This document shows, piece by piece, positions 6,508 through 13,781 of a DNA stretch of 15,154 nt (its first letter is position 1; every line of letters begins with the position of its first letter). The position numbers and the translations under genes are program-made. This DNA is from Pleurocapsa sp. MO_226.B13 (lineage in GTDB: Bacteria > Cyanobacteriota > Cyanobacteriia > Cyanobacteriales > Xenococcaceae). The notes beneath the pieces are model-generated. The model was not told the origin of the DNA. It saw only the letters and a program-made list of their open reading frames with translations, and made no database searches. Location of the stretch: NCBI GenBank assembly GCA_030064795.1, contig JASJEI010000034.1, positions 1-15,154 on the forward strand, given 5' to 3'.

Positions 6508-7671
6508 ATGTGGACATCAAACAACAAACAGATTGTCATTGTCATCAATACTCAATCAATTCAACACATTCAATTCGATGATGGCACACAAGAAAGAGGA
6601 TTTAATGCGACCAGGTCTTTTAAGCGAGGGATTTTTGTTAACCCCAATTTAGATAAAAAGAAGTACCTATCTCTGCTTAAGGTTTTTCATCCCGATGTGA
6701 GCAATTTAGATGTCAAAGAAGCAACAATAATCGCCCAGGCAATTATTAGTGCCAAGGATGGTACTGCAACTGTTATCGATCCCAAGAAAACCAGTGATAC
6801 TTCCCAATCAGATCCAAAAGCTTCAACGAACCCGAATTCTCAATCAGTGTGGCAGCAATATACCTGGTCTGATTGGACTACTTCGACCAGGCAAAATACT
6901 CAACGCGCTCGAACTCGCTCTCGTCAACAACCTAAACCACCTAAACCAAAGAAGGACTTTGAAACTTGGTTAAGTTATGTTCCGACTAATTATTGGAACA
7001 TATTTGGTAACTATGACACTTTTGAGCGCGACCACAGCGTTGATTTTCGGATTTTCAAGCGTTGTTATTACGGCTATTTTGATACTGAGCTTGAGATAGT
7101 TTTCCGTAAAGGATGTGTTTACAGAGAGAAGATTACTGCTATTCATCGTAATTGCCTCCACATTCTTGAGCGACTAAATTTATCTAGTCTGAGCAAAATT
7201 GATTTATGGGCTGTTTGTGATTATGAAGCGATCGCCTACAACCGGGGGGAACGTAAAGCTGACTTGGTAGAGGATATATTTAGACATTATTGCCACCAAA
7301 CAGTTGCACCCTCACCGACTCCACCTTGCTGGAGTGTAGTTCTTACTAGCCCCAGACCACTGTGGAAACACAAATTTATTTTAAGCGATTATCATCACCA
7401 TTTTGAGCAATTTAATCACAAGAGCGATTCTCAAAAGCATCACACTGATTCTCACACTTACCAAGCACAAGCTAATACATCTGATTATTTTAACTGTGGT
7501 CAATACCTCAAGCGAAAAAAACAGTGGCTTGAACGCGATCAGTTTCTCTCTTTTCTAAGACTTGCCAGGCAGATCGCCCGTTCCTTGGGCGTTACGGCGA
7601 GCTTGTCCGATGGATACCCTGCTTATCCCCTCCAGGTTTTAGATTTGGCAATAGAAAAATTGTCTTTTTGA
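6508..7671 (+). CDS. J-domain-like protein with a long charged linker, plasmid/mobile-element type
   Basis: A 387-residue protein. Residues 48-82 (LDKKKYLSLLKVFHPDVSNL onward) read like helices II and III of a DnaJ J domain, with the diagnostic HPD at 61-63. This is the part that stimulates Hsp70 ATPase. The glycine-rich and zinc regions of classical DnaJ are absent. Residues 92-150 are a disordered linker rich in Thr, Gln, Arg, Lys and Pro. Residues 151-265 form a folded domain with many aromatics, ending in LSSLSKIDLWAVCDYEAI and RGERKADLVEDIF, which resembles a SAP-like helix-loop-helix seen in DNA-binding proteins (weak). Residues 296-317 are His-rich, and the last 50 are helical. J-domain proteins next to replication genes can recruit Hsp70 to remodel initiation complexes. 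That role is inference from the neighbouring helicase. The Met1 start is the only ATG before the J-like part. Confidence 0.6.
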   Translation: MWTSNNKQIVIVINTQSIQHIQFDDGTQERGFNATRSFKRGIFVNPNLDKKKYLSLLKVFHPDVSNLDVKEATIIAQAIISAKDGTATVIDPKKTSDTSQSDPKASTNPNSQSVWQQYTWSDWTTSTRQNTQRARTRSRQQPKPPKPKKDFETWLSYVPTNYWNIFGNYDTFERDHSVDFRIFKRCYYGYFDTELEIVFRKGCVYREKITAIHRNCLHILERLNLSSLSKIDLWAVCDYEAIAYNRGERKADLVEDIFRHYCHQTVAPSPTPPCWSVVLTSPRPLWKHKFILSDYHHHFEQFNHKSDSQKHHTDSHTYQAQANTSDYFNCGQYLKRKKQWLERDQFLSFLRLARQIARSLGVTASLSDGYPAYPLQVLDLAIEKLSF

Positions 7672-7805
7672 TTATAGATAACCTCTTATCCTGTTTTTCC
7701 TGTCGATTATACGGTAGTCGAAGTTACCAAAGGCAAAAGGAAAAAGCCGAAGAAGAAAAACTATCGCCAATTCAAAAAAAACTCTATTTATTCAGACACG
7801 AGTGA

Positions 7806-7892
7806 TCACCTACTTATCTTTACCAACTCGCCTACCAGATCTAGTTTAGCCATAGCTCCATCAATCGCGGAAACCGTAAACGGCGATGCCCA
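7806..7892 (-). pseudogene. Displaced C-terminal piece of the helicase gene
   Basis: A 28-codon frame reading leftwards, WASPFTVSAIDGAMAKLDLV and onward, ending at the TGA complementary to 7806-7808. It has no start codon. Its sequence is what one would expect to follow the DCPGHW motif at the end of the primase-helicase (7940-10810), whose present tail instead runs into a hairpin element. It is best read as the original SH3-like C-terminus, now cut off. The rest of 7672-7939 has no start-bearing frame. A plus-strand stretch from 7678 is open but lacks a start codon. Confidence 0.5.
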
Positions 7893-7911
7893 TGCCCCGA
7901 GAGAAATCCTG

Positions 7912-7990
7912 GACAATTATAGACAGTCTTGTTATTCAGTTATCTGTCTGTGCCGAGAATTATCGTTTTTGAAGACTGTCTATAATTGTC
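7912..7990. repeat. 79-bp hairpin element with 19-bp perfect arms at the 3' end of the helicase gene
   Basis: GACAATTATAGACAGTCTT (7912-7930) is the exact reverse complement of 7972-7990, with 41 bases between. It encloses the stop codon and last 10 codons of the helicase gene. The wider region is flanked by near-direct repeats GCCCATG (7888-7894) and GCCCAATG (8004-8011), and contains an 11-base direct repeat TCCTGGACAAT (7907-7917 and 8012-8022). The shape suits a very small inverted-repeat (MITE-like) insertion. A transcript hairpin is the other possibility, but the loop is long and no T-run follows. Confidence 0.65.
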
Positions 7991-10810
7991 GTAGATTATT
8001 GTAGCCCAATGTCCTGGACAATCAGAGATGGTGACGCGATCGCCTACTGCGATCGCCGATAACTCATCCTGATCTCCTTGTTCGGTCTGGCCCCCAGTTT
8101 CATTATCTTTGGGTGGTGAGTCGATTTGAGAACACTCTGTCTCTGAACCTTTTTTTGTATTACTCTCGGTTGGTGATTCTACGAGTGAGCAATTTTTTGA
8201 AGACTTTTCAAAATTGCTATCACTGCCATCACATCCATCACCATCAATGCTTTTATCCATCACATAATCCATCACATCACTCAATTTATTCATCACCATC
8301 CCCCAGAGGCAATTGATTACATTCGTGCTATCAGCCCCCTCTTTAGTTTTGATTACATTCGTGTTGTCAGTAGCCTCGTATTTGTCTATTACTACTGATG
8401 TATTGACCGTAACTAGTGGTGGCGAATCGTCAAAATCATCTCGAATCTTCAACCCAACGAAATAAGATCCACTGCGATCGCGTTCCCTGCTAATGTCTAA
8501 ATCCAGTTGGTTGTTACCTAAGTCTGAAAGTAAATTGACAAAGCGACGTAGACTCACTGCTTTAGTCCCGCTATTGTGGCAATACTCACAATAGTTGGGA
8601 TAGAGCCATTTATCGGTGTCTAAGTACCAAAAGGGTGATAACCCATCTTTATCCCGTTTGGCTACTCCTACGTTCGTTTTAGCCTCTGCATCGTAAACGA
8701 TAAAGTTATCCAACCAGTCGGCGATCGGGTTAGTCTCGACTAAGGTTTTTGCCTTCATTGCCAACAGCGACGGGACATTTTCTTCATAATTCTTAACAAT
8801 TTCTGTGGCGGTGTCCTCGTCCATCTCCAGCACCCAATTGAGTAATCCTGGGATGTAAGGCAGGAATTCCCCCCTCATTTGACCGTTTTTGTGTTCGATT
8901 AAGTTTTTTTGTCGTTTGCCTTTTATTTTGTTCGAGAAAGGTACAGATATTCTTCTTCTGGCTAACCCCGATGTGTAGTCCGTACTTTGTATTACTTCAT
9001 TGGTGCTTACAATTACCAAGGCATCGGGAGTAAAACCGCCCTTTGATTGTTGGAATTTCACCTCATAAGGCAAGGTATCTTGTCCTGTGAGGTTTTTCAG
9101 TTTAGTCACATCACCCGCGTACCTTTCTGAATCGTTAATTAGGACTAATCTTTTTCCTGCGATCGATGCTGTCTCAAACTTCGACTTTTCTAGTTTCTGA
9201 AGCGTGGTGGTATGGACATTTTCTTGTCCGACCAGGGCTGTCGCTAATCGGGTCAAGGTACTTTTTCCCGTTCCTCCAGGGCCGATTAACTCTAGATATT
9301 TCTGCCAGTCGGTTCTGCCCGTTACTATTCCCAATAAATATGCTCTCATTAACTGGACTAAATTGCGATCGCCCCCACACATGGTCAATAACCATTCCTG
9401 GATCGGTTCACACCTAGCAAGCACGTCGTATTCATAGGGCAGACACCAGGTTAATCGGTTTTGGGGGCTGTGGGGCAGTAGTTTTCTGGTTTCTAGGTCT
9501 AAGACTCCGTTAAGCATGGGTAATAGTCCCTCTGCTTCTTCCCACTGGTCTACTTCTAAGTCCAGCTTCAGTAATGCTGTTACTCCATTTACAAAACTTA
9601 TTGTATAGCTCGGCTTTTTCTTACCTGCTTTGGCTATTTCACGGGCTGCTGACTTTAGTTCTGATTTGACTAATCTACCAATTCTTTCTGTTGAGCCTAC
9701 ACTCCAGATTCCTTTTGTTACCGAGCCATAGACATACCACGACTGTTTATCGCTATTCCAAGCTAATTTTCCTTGGTATTTTTCGGCTAGCCAATCAGCT
9801 AGGTCTGATTGTGACCAATCGGGTAGATTCGCTCTTTTTTTATGCGAAGCAGTATCCTTAACGGCTGCTTCTGCTTGCTTCTGTTTCTGTTTCGAGTTTC
9901 TTTGGTAGGCAAGAGCGATCGCTCTGTCTAGTTGCTTAGCTAGTTGTTTTGTACAGATGTTCGGATGTGCTTTTGCCCAATCGCTGATATCTCCCTTGAC
10001 TGGCATCTCACCCCAAATATCTGTAGGGGATAAAATTAGACATGGCAAGTTGACTTGTTTACAAGCAGATTTGACCAACTCGGCTTTTTTCTCTCCCGCC
10101 GAATCGCGATCGGGAAAATAGACTAGTCCTGCTGCTCCCGCTTTAATAAGTTTTGTTAAGTCACTGGTGATGGCTTTCTCCTTCCAGTTCGACCCCTGCC
10201 ATGTAATTGCGGAGAGGGCGATCGCTCTGGCGGTTTCGACACATCCTTCTCCCTCTAAGCCTAAGACCCACTTGTCTTGGCAGTATTTGACGGCTTCAGA
10301 GAGTTTATAGGCTCGCCATTCTTTTGAGCCTTTTGTCCATTGAATCAGACCATTGGACTTGATATGCCCTTGTCTAATCGTCTTTTCTTTGCCAGATGGT
10401 GTCTTCCAGTCAAAACGGCTCACCCACTGGGTCTTCGAGTACCAGTAGCGGGTTTCAGTGGCATTCGGGGGTATTCCCTGTTCCTGCTGCCAAGTTGGAA
10501 TTTCTTTTGATTCTGCTATGGGGCGATCGCTCGCTGGTGAGGGCAGTTGAGCTAATTTGATTCGCCTGCTTGGATGCTCCCTTTGCGGACTCTGCCCAAT
10601 AACCTCAGACCACGGGCTTATCGCTTCTCTTATGTCTTTAACTTCACATCCACATTTAAAAGCATGATATTTCCCATCTTTCTTGTTAACCTTGAACCCG
10701 CCATCTCCACACACTGGGCAAAGGCAATGGTATTCAGAAGAAGTCTCTTTGACTACTTTGAGGCGATCTAAGTAGTCGAGGATTTTGAAAGGTGCGACAA
10801 AGGAGATCAC
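7940..10810 (-). CDS. Primase-helicase: zinc motif, TOPRIM and SF3 helicase
   Basis: A 956-residue replication protein of plasmid/phage type. N-terminal zinc-binding motif: Cys29, Cys31, Cys34, Cys53, Cys55. TOPRIM domain at about 180-262, with GLEGEGCVET (Glu186) and VYFPDRDSAG (Asp234/Asp236). D5/P4-like SF3 helicase at about 430-680: Walker A GPGGTGKST (510-518), Walker B-like LVLINDSE (555-562), sensor IVSTNE (600-605) and arginine finger region GLARRRIS. A low-complexity acidic linker (about 820-920) precedes a short SH3-like end, VGDRVTISDCPGHW. It should unwind origin DNA as a hexamer. Priming is possible, but an active primase fold is not proven. The GTG start at 10810 is chosen because it overlaps the previous stop by GTGA and has GGAGG six bases upstream. 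The ATG at 10864 would lie well inside the preceding gene. The last ~18 residues are probably not original (see the hairpin at 7912-7990). Confidence 0.88.
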   Translation of the reverse strand: MISFVAPFKILDYLDRLKVVKETSSEYHCLCPVCGDGGFKVNKKDGKYHAFKCGCEVKDIREAISPWSEVIGQSPQREHPSRRIKLAQLPSPASDRPIAESKEIPTWQQEQGIPPNATETRYWYSKTQWVSRFDWKTPSGKEKTIRQGHIKSNGLIQWTKGSKEWRAYKLSEAVKYCQDKWVLGLEGEGCVETARAIALSAITWQGSNWKEKAITSDLTKLIKAGAAGLVYFPDRDSAGEKKAELVKSACKQVNLPCLILSPTDIWGEMPVKGDISDWAKAHPNICTKQLAKQLDRAIALAYQRNSKQKQKQAEAAVKDTASHKKRANLPDWSQSDLADWLAEKYQGKLAWNSDKQSWYVYGSVTKGIWSVGSTERIGRLVKSELKSAAREIAKAGKKKPSYTISFVNGVTALLKLDLEVDQWEEAEGLLPMLNGVLDLETRKLLPHSPQNRLTWCLPYEYDVLARCEPIQEWLLTMCGGDRNLVQLMRAYLLGIVTGRTDWQKYLELIGPGGTGKSTLTRLATALVGQENVHTTTLQKLEKSKFETASIAGKRLVLINDSERYAGDVTKLKNLTGQDTLPYEVKFQQSKGGFTPDALVIVSTNEVIQSTDYTSGLARRRISVPFSNKIKGKRQKNLIEHKNGQMRGEFLPYIPGLLNWVLEMDEDTATEIVKNYEENVPSLLAMKAKTLVETNPIADWLDNFIVYDAEAKTNVGVAKRDKDGLSPFWYLDTDKWLYPNYCEYCHNSGTKAVSLRRFVNLLSDLGNNQLDLDISRERDRSGSYFVGLKIRDDFDDSPPLVTVNTSVVIDKYEATDNTNVIKTKEGADSTNVINCLWGMVMNKLSDVMDYVMDKSIDGDGCDGSDSNFEKSSKNCSLVESPTESNTKKGSETECSQIDSPPKDNETGGQTEQGDQDELSAIAVGDRVTISDCPGHWATIIYDNYRQSSKTIILGTDR

Positions 10811-11319
10811 AATGCACCTCCCATTTCTTCGATGTCCTGGGTAAAGAATTCTGATGCACCGCAACTTGACAGCACTGCTGCTACTAGTGCGCGTTTCTGT
10901 GCCATCTTTACTATCGTGTTGGTATTGTCGTAAATTTTATAGCTTTGCTTGTGATATTTGTTCTCTCTAGAGTTACTTGAACCATCTCCTTGTCCGACCA
11001 TTTCTCCTTGACGGACTAAAGTACAGCGGTAATGGTAATGGAATAGTGGCTTATCGAAGTCGGTTATAAAGTGAATTAGTTCGTAACTTGGACGAAGGCT
11101 AAACAAACGGCACAGTTTTTCTGCCCCTGGCTTTAATAATGTCGGTTTCTTCGTTCCTGGGATTACTCCATAATCTACTCCTCTCTTCATTTGAGCAGCG
11201 ACAAAAGCAACCATTGTCTGATAATGTGATGCTGTCTGGGCGATCGCACGACTGTATACAGGAGATATCTGAGTTTGGGCTTCCCTGACCATCTCTCCCG
11301 ATTTCTGGGGCTTCTTCAT
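10807..11319 (-). CDS. Phage/plasmid recombination-type protein (TKKPTLLKPGAEKL family)
   Basis: A 170-residue soluble protein with the family signature DYGVIPGTKKPTLLKPGAEKL (52-71) and, later, KMAQKRALVAAVLSSCGASE with FTQDIEEM. Proteins with this signature occur in phages and plasmids, often beside ssDNA-annealing or replication genes, and are usually annotated as hypothetical or ssDNA-binding. A role in recombination or replication fits, but no catalytic residues are known to me. Its stop overlaps the GTG of the helicase gene by four bases (GTGA, 10807-10810), so the two are translationally coupled. It ends directly after FTQDIEEMGGAL. Related proteins, as I recall, may carry an extra C-terminal helical domain like the remnant at 4027-4317. 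The ATG at 11319 lacks a strong ribosome-binding site. An inner ATG (11292) is possible but would have a poorly spaced site. Confidence 0.7.
   Translation of the reverse strand: MKKPQKSGEMVREAQTQISPVYSRAIAQTASHYQTMVAFVAAQMKRGVDYGVIPGTKKPTLLKPGAEKLCRLFSLRPSYELIHFITDFDKPLFHYHYRCTLVRQGEMVGQGDGSSNSRENKYHKQSYKIYDNTNTIVKMAQKRALVAAVLSSCGASEFFTQDIEEMGGAL
10817..10822 (-). promoter_or_regulatory. Ribosome-binding site GGGAGG for the helicase GTG start
   Basis: On the minus strand GGGAGG is followed by six bases and then GTG at 10810. It lies inside the 3' end of the preceding gene and decides the helicase start in favour of GTG over the ATG at 10864. Confidence 0.75.
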
Positions 11320-11362
11320 TTGTTTTGTGACTCGGTATTAAGATTTTCTGTGGCGTTGTGGG

Positions 11363-11403
11363 AAGTAAGCAGCACTGGTTATCTTGAGTCGTGCTGCTTA
11401 CTT
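11363..11403. terminator. Perfect 13-bp hairpin between two minus-strand genes
   Basis: AAGTAAGCAGCAC (11363-11375) pairs exactly with 11391-11403 around a 15-base loop. It lies 50 bases after the stop at 11454 and 44 bases before the start at 11319. On the plus strand it is followed by TGTTTTC, but minus-strand transcription meets no T-run. It may attenuate between the first gene and the recombination/helicase pair, or be a protein-binding site. The adjacent 11408-11433 carries TCTAATAGCT twice. Confidence 0.5.
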
Positions 11404-11453
11404 TGTTTTCTAATAGCTAATATCTAATAGCTTTTAGATAGGGCGATCGTCCC

Positions 11454-11687
11454 CTAGAATTCAGTCGGAATCTCTACTCCGAGTTTTTTTGCCCAGTATT
11501 CCCGACTGCCTATTTGATAGCCTGCCCAATAGCTATGCTGCTCTGGTTTAGTAGGTTCTGCCCCAATCAATCCATCAAAGAATCCTCCTGAATACAAGTC
11601 CGTATTTAGACTCGCTTCGTCGTGGATTCTGTCCAACTCTTGTCTTTCTCGATTTTCTTGTTCTACACTTACAGGTAAATTGAACAT
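11454..11687 (-). CDS. Conserved small hypothetical protein of cyanobacterial mobile elements
   Basis: A 77-residue acidic protein beginning MFNLPVSVEQENRERQELDR, with a C-terminal half containing GGFFDGLIGAEPTKPE and SYWAGYQIGSREYWAKKLGV. The 'DG-L-x-G-x-EP ... YW-x-GYQ-x-G-x-REYW-x-KK' pattern looks like a conserved small family in cyanobacteria (from memory), without known function. The start at 11687 is chosen over the in-frame ATG at 11750 for two reasons. AAGGA (11696-11700) sits eight bases upstream, and a TATAAT box at 11758-11763 would place the transcript start at about 11750, too late for the earlier ATG. First gene of the leftward module. Confidence 0.6.
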   Translation of the reverse strand: MFNLPVSVEQENRERQELDRIHDEASLNTDLYSGGFFDGLIGAEPTKPEQHSYWAGYQIGSREYWAKKLGVEIPTEF

Positions 11688-11757
11688 CTCAATATTCCTT
11701 ATTTTGTACTTGTTCAATGGAGTGGGAGAGGTCGCAACTCTCTCACTCACACTAATA

Positions 11758-11795
11758 ATTATACCTCTAACAATGTGGGGACATATTGTTAGAGG
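11758..11795 (-). promoter_or_regulatory. Promoter of the leftward module with overlapping palindromic operator
   Basis: On the minus strand TATAAT (complement of 11758-11763) directly abuts a perfect palindrome: CCTCTAACAAT (11764-11774), ten-base centre, ATTGTTAGAGG (11785-11795). The palindrome fills the spacer and -35 region, so a bound protein would block the promoter. Its centre, read as ATGTCCCCAC, recurs at 11853-11862 as ATGTCCACAC (9 of 10). The likely binder is the small regulator encoded at 11887. Confidence 0.6.
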
Positions 11796-11841
11796 AGTTT
11801 TGGTAATGTTTTTTTACATTTCTACTATGTATACTTATGGC

Positions 11842-11847
11842 TATAAT
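11842..11847 (+). promoter_or_regulatory. Possible -10 box for the rightward regulator gene
   Basis: TATAAT lies 39 bases before the ATG at 11887. The -35 region is poor (TTTCTA at 11819-11824, 17-base spacer). The predicted start falls next to ATGTCCACAC (11853-11862), and a 7-base tandem GTTCAGC repeat follows just before the gene. Confidence 0.4.
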
Positions 11848-11886
11848 TAAAGATGTCCACACGCTGTTCAGCGTTCAGCGCGATTC

Positions 11887-12069
11887 ATGAGTAACCCTAA
11901 AGGAAACCCCAATATAAAAAAATACGGATTTACAACCGACAGACCAGAATCTCTGACTGCAAAATTATCTATGAGAGTCGCTCCATCAATGTTAGATGAA
12001 CTCAAAAAGAGAGATAATTGGCAAGAACTCGTTCGTCAGGCGATCGCTGAAAAGCTTCAATCTGCTTGA
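11887..12069 (+). CDS. 60-residue putative ribbon-helix-helix regulator
   Basis: MSNPKGNPNIKKYGF is followed by a compact domain: a probable strand (SLTAKLSMRV), helix (PSMLDELKKRD) and helix (WQELVRQAIAEKL). This strand-helix-helix order and the length match small ribbon-helix-helix DNA-binding proteins. Short cyanobacterial proteins with the same 'NP-K-GNP ... L-T-A-K-x-S-x-R-V' start are common. The assignment rests on pattern and context, with no structure or search. It is divergent from the replication module and faces the palindromic operator at 11764-11795, as expected for an autoregulated repressor. A HIP1 site lies near its 3' end (12040-12047). No clear ribosome-binding site. Downstream, 12070-12138 shows only a weak TTGACT/AGTCAA hairpin. 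Confidence 0.6.
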   Translation: MSNPKGNPNIKKYGFTTDRPESLTAKLSMRVAPSMLDELKKRDNWQELVRQAIAEKLQSA

Positions 12070-12138
12070 AATTTATATTGACTCTTTAGTCAACTTAAAT
12101 TAACTATTTCTACCGCTCCCCATTCAGGTTTCCTACTT

Positions 12139-13553
12139 CAGGGCAAACGCATCTAAATCAGAAGAAAAAAGTAGTTAGAATGAGTTTATTAAAATCAACT
12201 TATCAGATAAGTTGAAACAAGCCAAAATAACCTTGATCTAAACAAAACAAAGCTATATAAAGCAAATTTTGAGTTGTCAAAATTATGCCTGGTTCTCCAA
12301 CTGACAGAACAAACATATGTTTAGTTTATTGAGAGTGGTTGTGCAGCTGGTTAAATACCCAAAACCTTAGCCAGATAGTTATTATCCCAAGCCGCCTTGA
12401 GTCGTTTATTAGCTACACCGATTTTCACGGACTTTTCTTGAGAAAGAAGATTCAGCGACATTTTCCTTAATTGAGCTAGGTTTTCAGGGGCATTCTGGGA
12501 GTGAACTGGACAATCATCTTCTCTAAATGCCACATCTAAGATCCAATGAACATTGTTTTCCACTCCCCAATGACTGCGTACAGCATGAGCTAGCAGTTGA
12601 GCATTGCTGGTAAAGCTATTGAGATAATAACGTTTAGAGGTACTTGTTTCGGTGCCGATTTTCCTCACAGATTCCACCAGACCAACACTTTCGAGTCCCA
12701 CCCATTGTTCTGGGTCAAAAAACAATTCTTTCACGGGCATTGTCCAATAACGACGAATTTCCGTCCGTCCATGTCCTTTGCTGATGGTTCGATGAAAATC
12801 ATGCTCCACCTCCGACCAATCGATCGCTTCTGCTCGCTCGAAGAGTTGAATCACCCTTTCATGAAGATACTGATGATTTCCCTTGAGTGCTAGACAATAA
12901 TCAGCACCTTTATCCTGAATTAGCTGAGCTATTTTGGTCTGAGTCCCCATCGCATCTATGGTGACTAGACAGCCAGATAATTCCAGTAGATTGATTAATT
13001 CTGGAATAGCGGTAATTTCATTTGTTTTCTCACTTACCTTTAACTGACCTAAAACCAATCTTTGCTCGCTAGCCCAAGCATTGACGTTCAGGAATCGCTT
13101 TTTTCCCTATTCCTTTTGAACCAGAGTGTTTCAAAGTTTTACCATCAATACTGATTACCTCTCCAGGTATCAATTGGGCTATGGTTTTTACCCAGGAGCG
13201 GAAACATCGTTCAAATTCTAAGGGGTCGATTCGCGCAAATACCCTCGCAATAGTGTCATGAGAAGGGATGCCATTGGGCAATTCCAAAAACTGTTTTAAC
13301 CATTTTTGTTTGGAGTTGCCGTATTGCTCGATTGCTACCCAATTATCGGCACCGCAAATCATTCCACAGATAGCAATAGCGATAATATCGATGAGTTTGT
13401 GTTCTTTAGTTCGGTCGATTCTGGGGTCAGTCAACTGGGCAAAATGATCTAGCAGGGTGATTTTGGGTCTGAGCTTCATTCTTTCGGCTTTTCTCAATCT
13501 CGGCTTTCAAATTAATTTATCACTTTCGCTCAATTTAAGATGCGTTTGCCCTG
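12139..13553 (-). mobile_element. Second ISAs1-family element, inactive, inverted relative to the first
   Basis: The terminal repeats share CAGGGCAAACGCATCT exactly at both ends: forward from 12139, and as the reverse complement ending at 13553. Length is 1415 bases, with a single transposase gene read leftwards. The ends match those of the element at 1664-3254, so both could be moved by the same transposase. Flanks TCCTACTT and AGAGAATT differ, so no target duplication remains. No perfect HIP1 site inside. Confidence 0.85.
12351..13479 (-). pseudogene. ISAs1-family transposase broken by a one-base frameshift
   Basis: The front part (13479 to about 13087) encodes MKLRPKITLLDHFAQL..., LPNGIPSHDTIARVFARID and ISIDGKTLKHS with the first catalytic Asp. 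The back part (about 13085 to 12351) encodes VNAWASEQRLVLGQLKV, VTIDAMGTQ (second Asp), HWGVENNVHWILDVAF (catalytic Glu) and the usual tail. Removing one base near 13086 joins KAIPE to VNAWAS and gives the same length as the intact transposase at 1890-3023 (KAIVMVSAWA). The front frame ends instead at a TAG overlapping the Ala-Ser codons. All three catalytic residues survive, but on separate frames, so the gene is a recent pseudogene. The start MKLRPK is chosen by homology to the other copy; an earlier in-frame ATG lies at 13497. Confidence 0.88.
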
Positions 13554-13574
13554 AGAGAATTTGTGAATAGTTGA

Positions 13575-13781
13575 TCTCAAAATCAAGAAAACCCTGAACA
13601 ACAAAGACCAAAAGAAATCGCATCAAATCAGAATCAAAACCCGACTCATCAACAGAAACTGACGAATGGTAGCCCACAGCAAATATTTGATTGGGCCGAA
13701 AAAAGCCCTCTTTGGCAAGGAGACGATTTGGAATATTGTCTAGAAATCCTCAAAAATAGTCGAGCAAGAGCCGAATTTTAA
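13575..13781 (+). pseudogene. 3' fragment of a gene cut off at the IS edge
   Basis: A plus-strand frame with no start codon runs 68 codons from an in-frame TGA (13572-13574) to the TAA at 13779-13781. A Gln/Asn-rich linker (NQENPEQQRPKEIASNQNQN) leads into a folded-looking end: PQQIFDWAEKSPLWQGDDLE, then YCLEILKNSRARAEF. The IS ends at 13553, just upstream, and no start lies between, so the front of this gene has been lost. The C-terminal pattern would suit a plasmid or mobilisation-type protein, but I cannot name it. Confidence 0.5.

Noticed and set aside
7678..8001. Long open plus-strand stretch beginning YPVFPVDYTVVEVTKG
   Set aside because: No start codon. It follows two in-frame stops after the J-domain gene and runs through the hairpin element and the helicase 3' end in antisense. 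The first part looks somewhat coding but cannot be supported.
10811..10864. ATG at 10864 as the helicase start
   Set aside because: It would overlap the preceding gene by 58 bases. The GTG at 10810 has a GTGA overlap and GGAGG at ideal spacing.
11688..11750. ATG at 11750 as the start of the small conserved protein
   Set aside because: It falls at the predicted transcript start, and the extra 21 residues look unstructured. The ATG at 11687 has AAGGA eight bases upstream.
13092..13105. AAAAAAG in the second transposase as a programmed frameshift site
   Set aside because: The run is in the wrong phase for the usual A-AAA-AAG slip, and the shift needed is +1, not -1. The intact sister copy uses a single frame.
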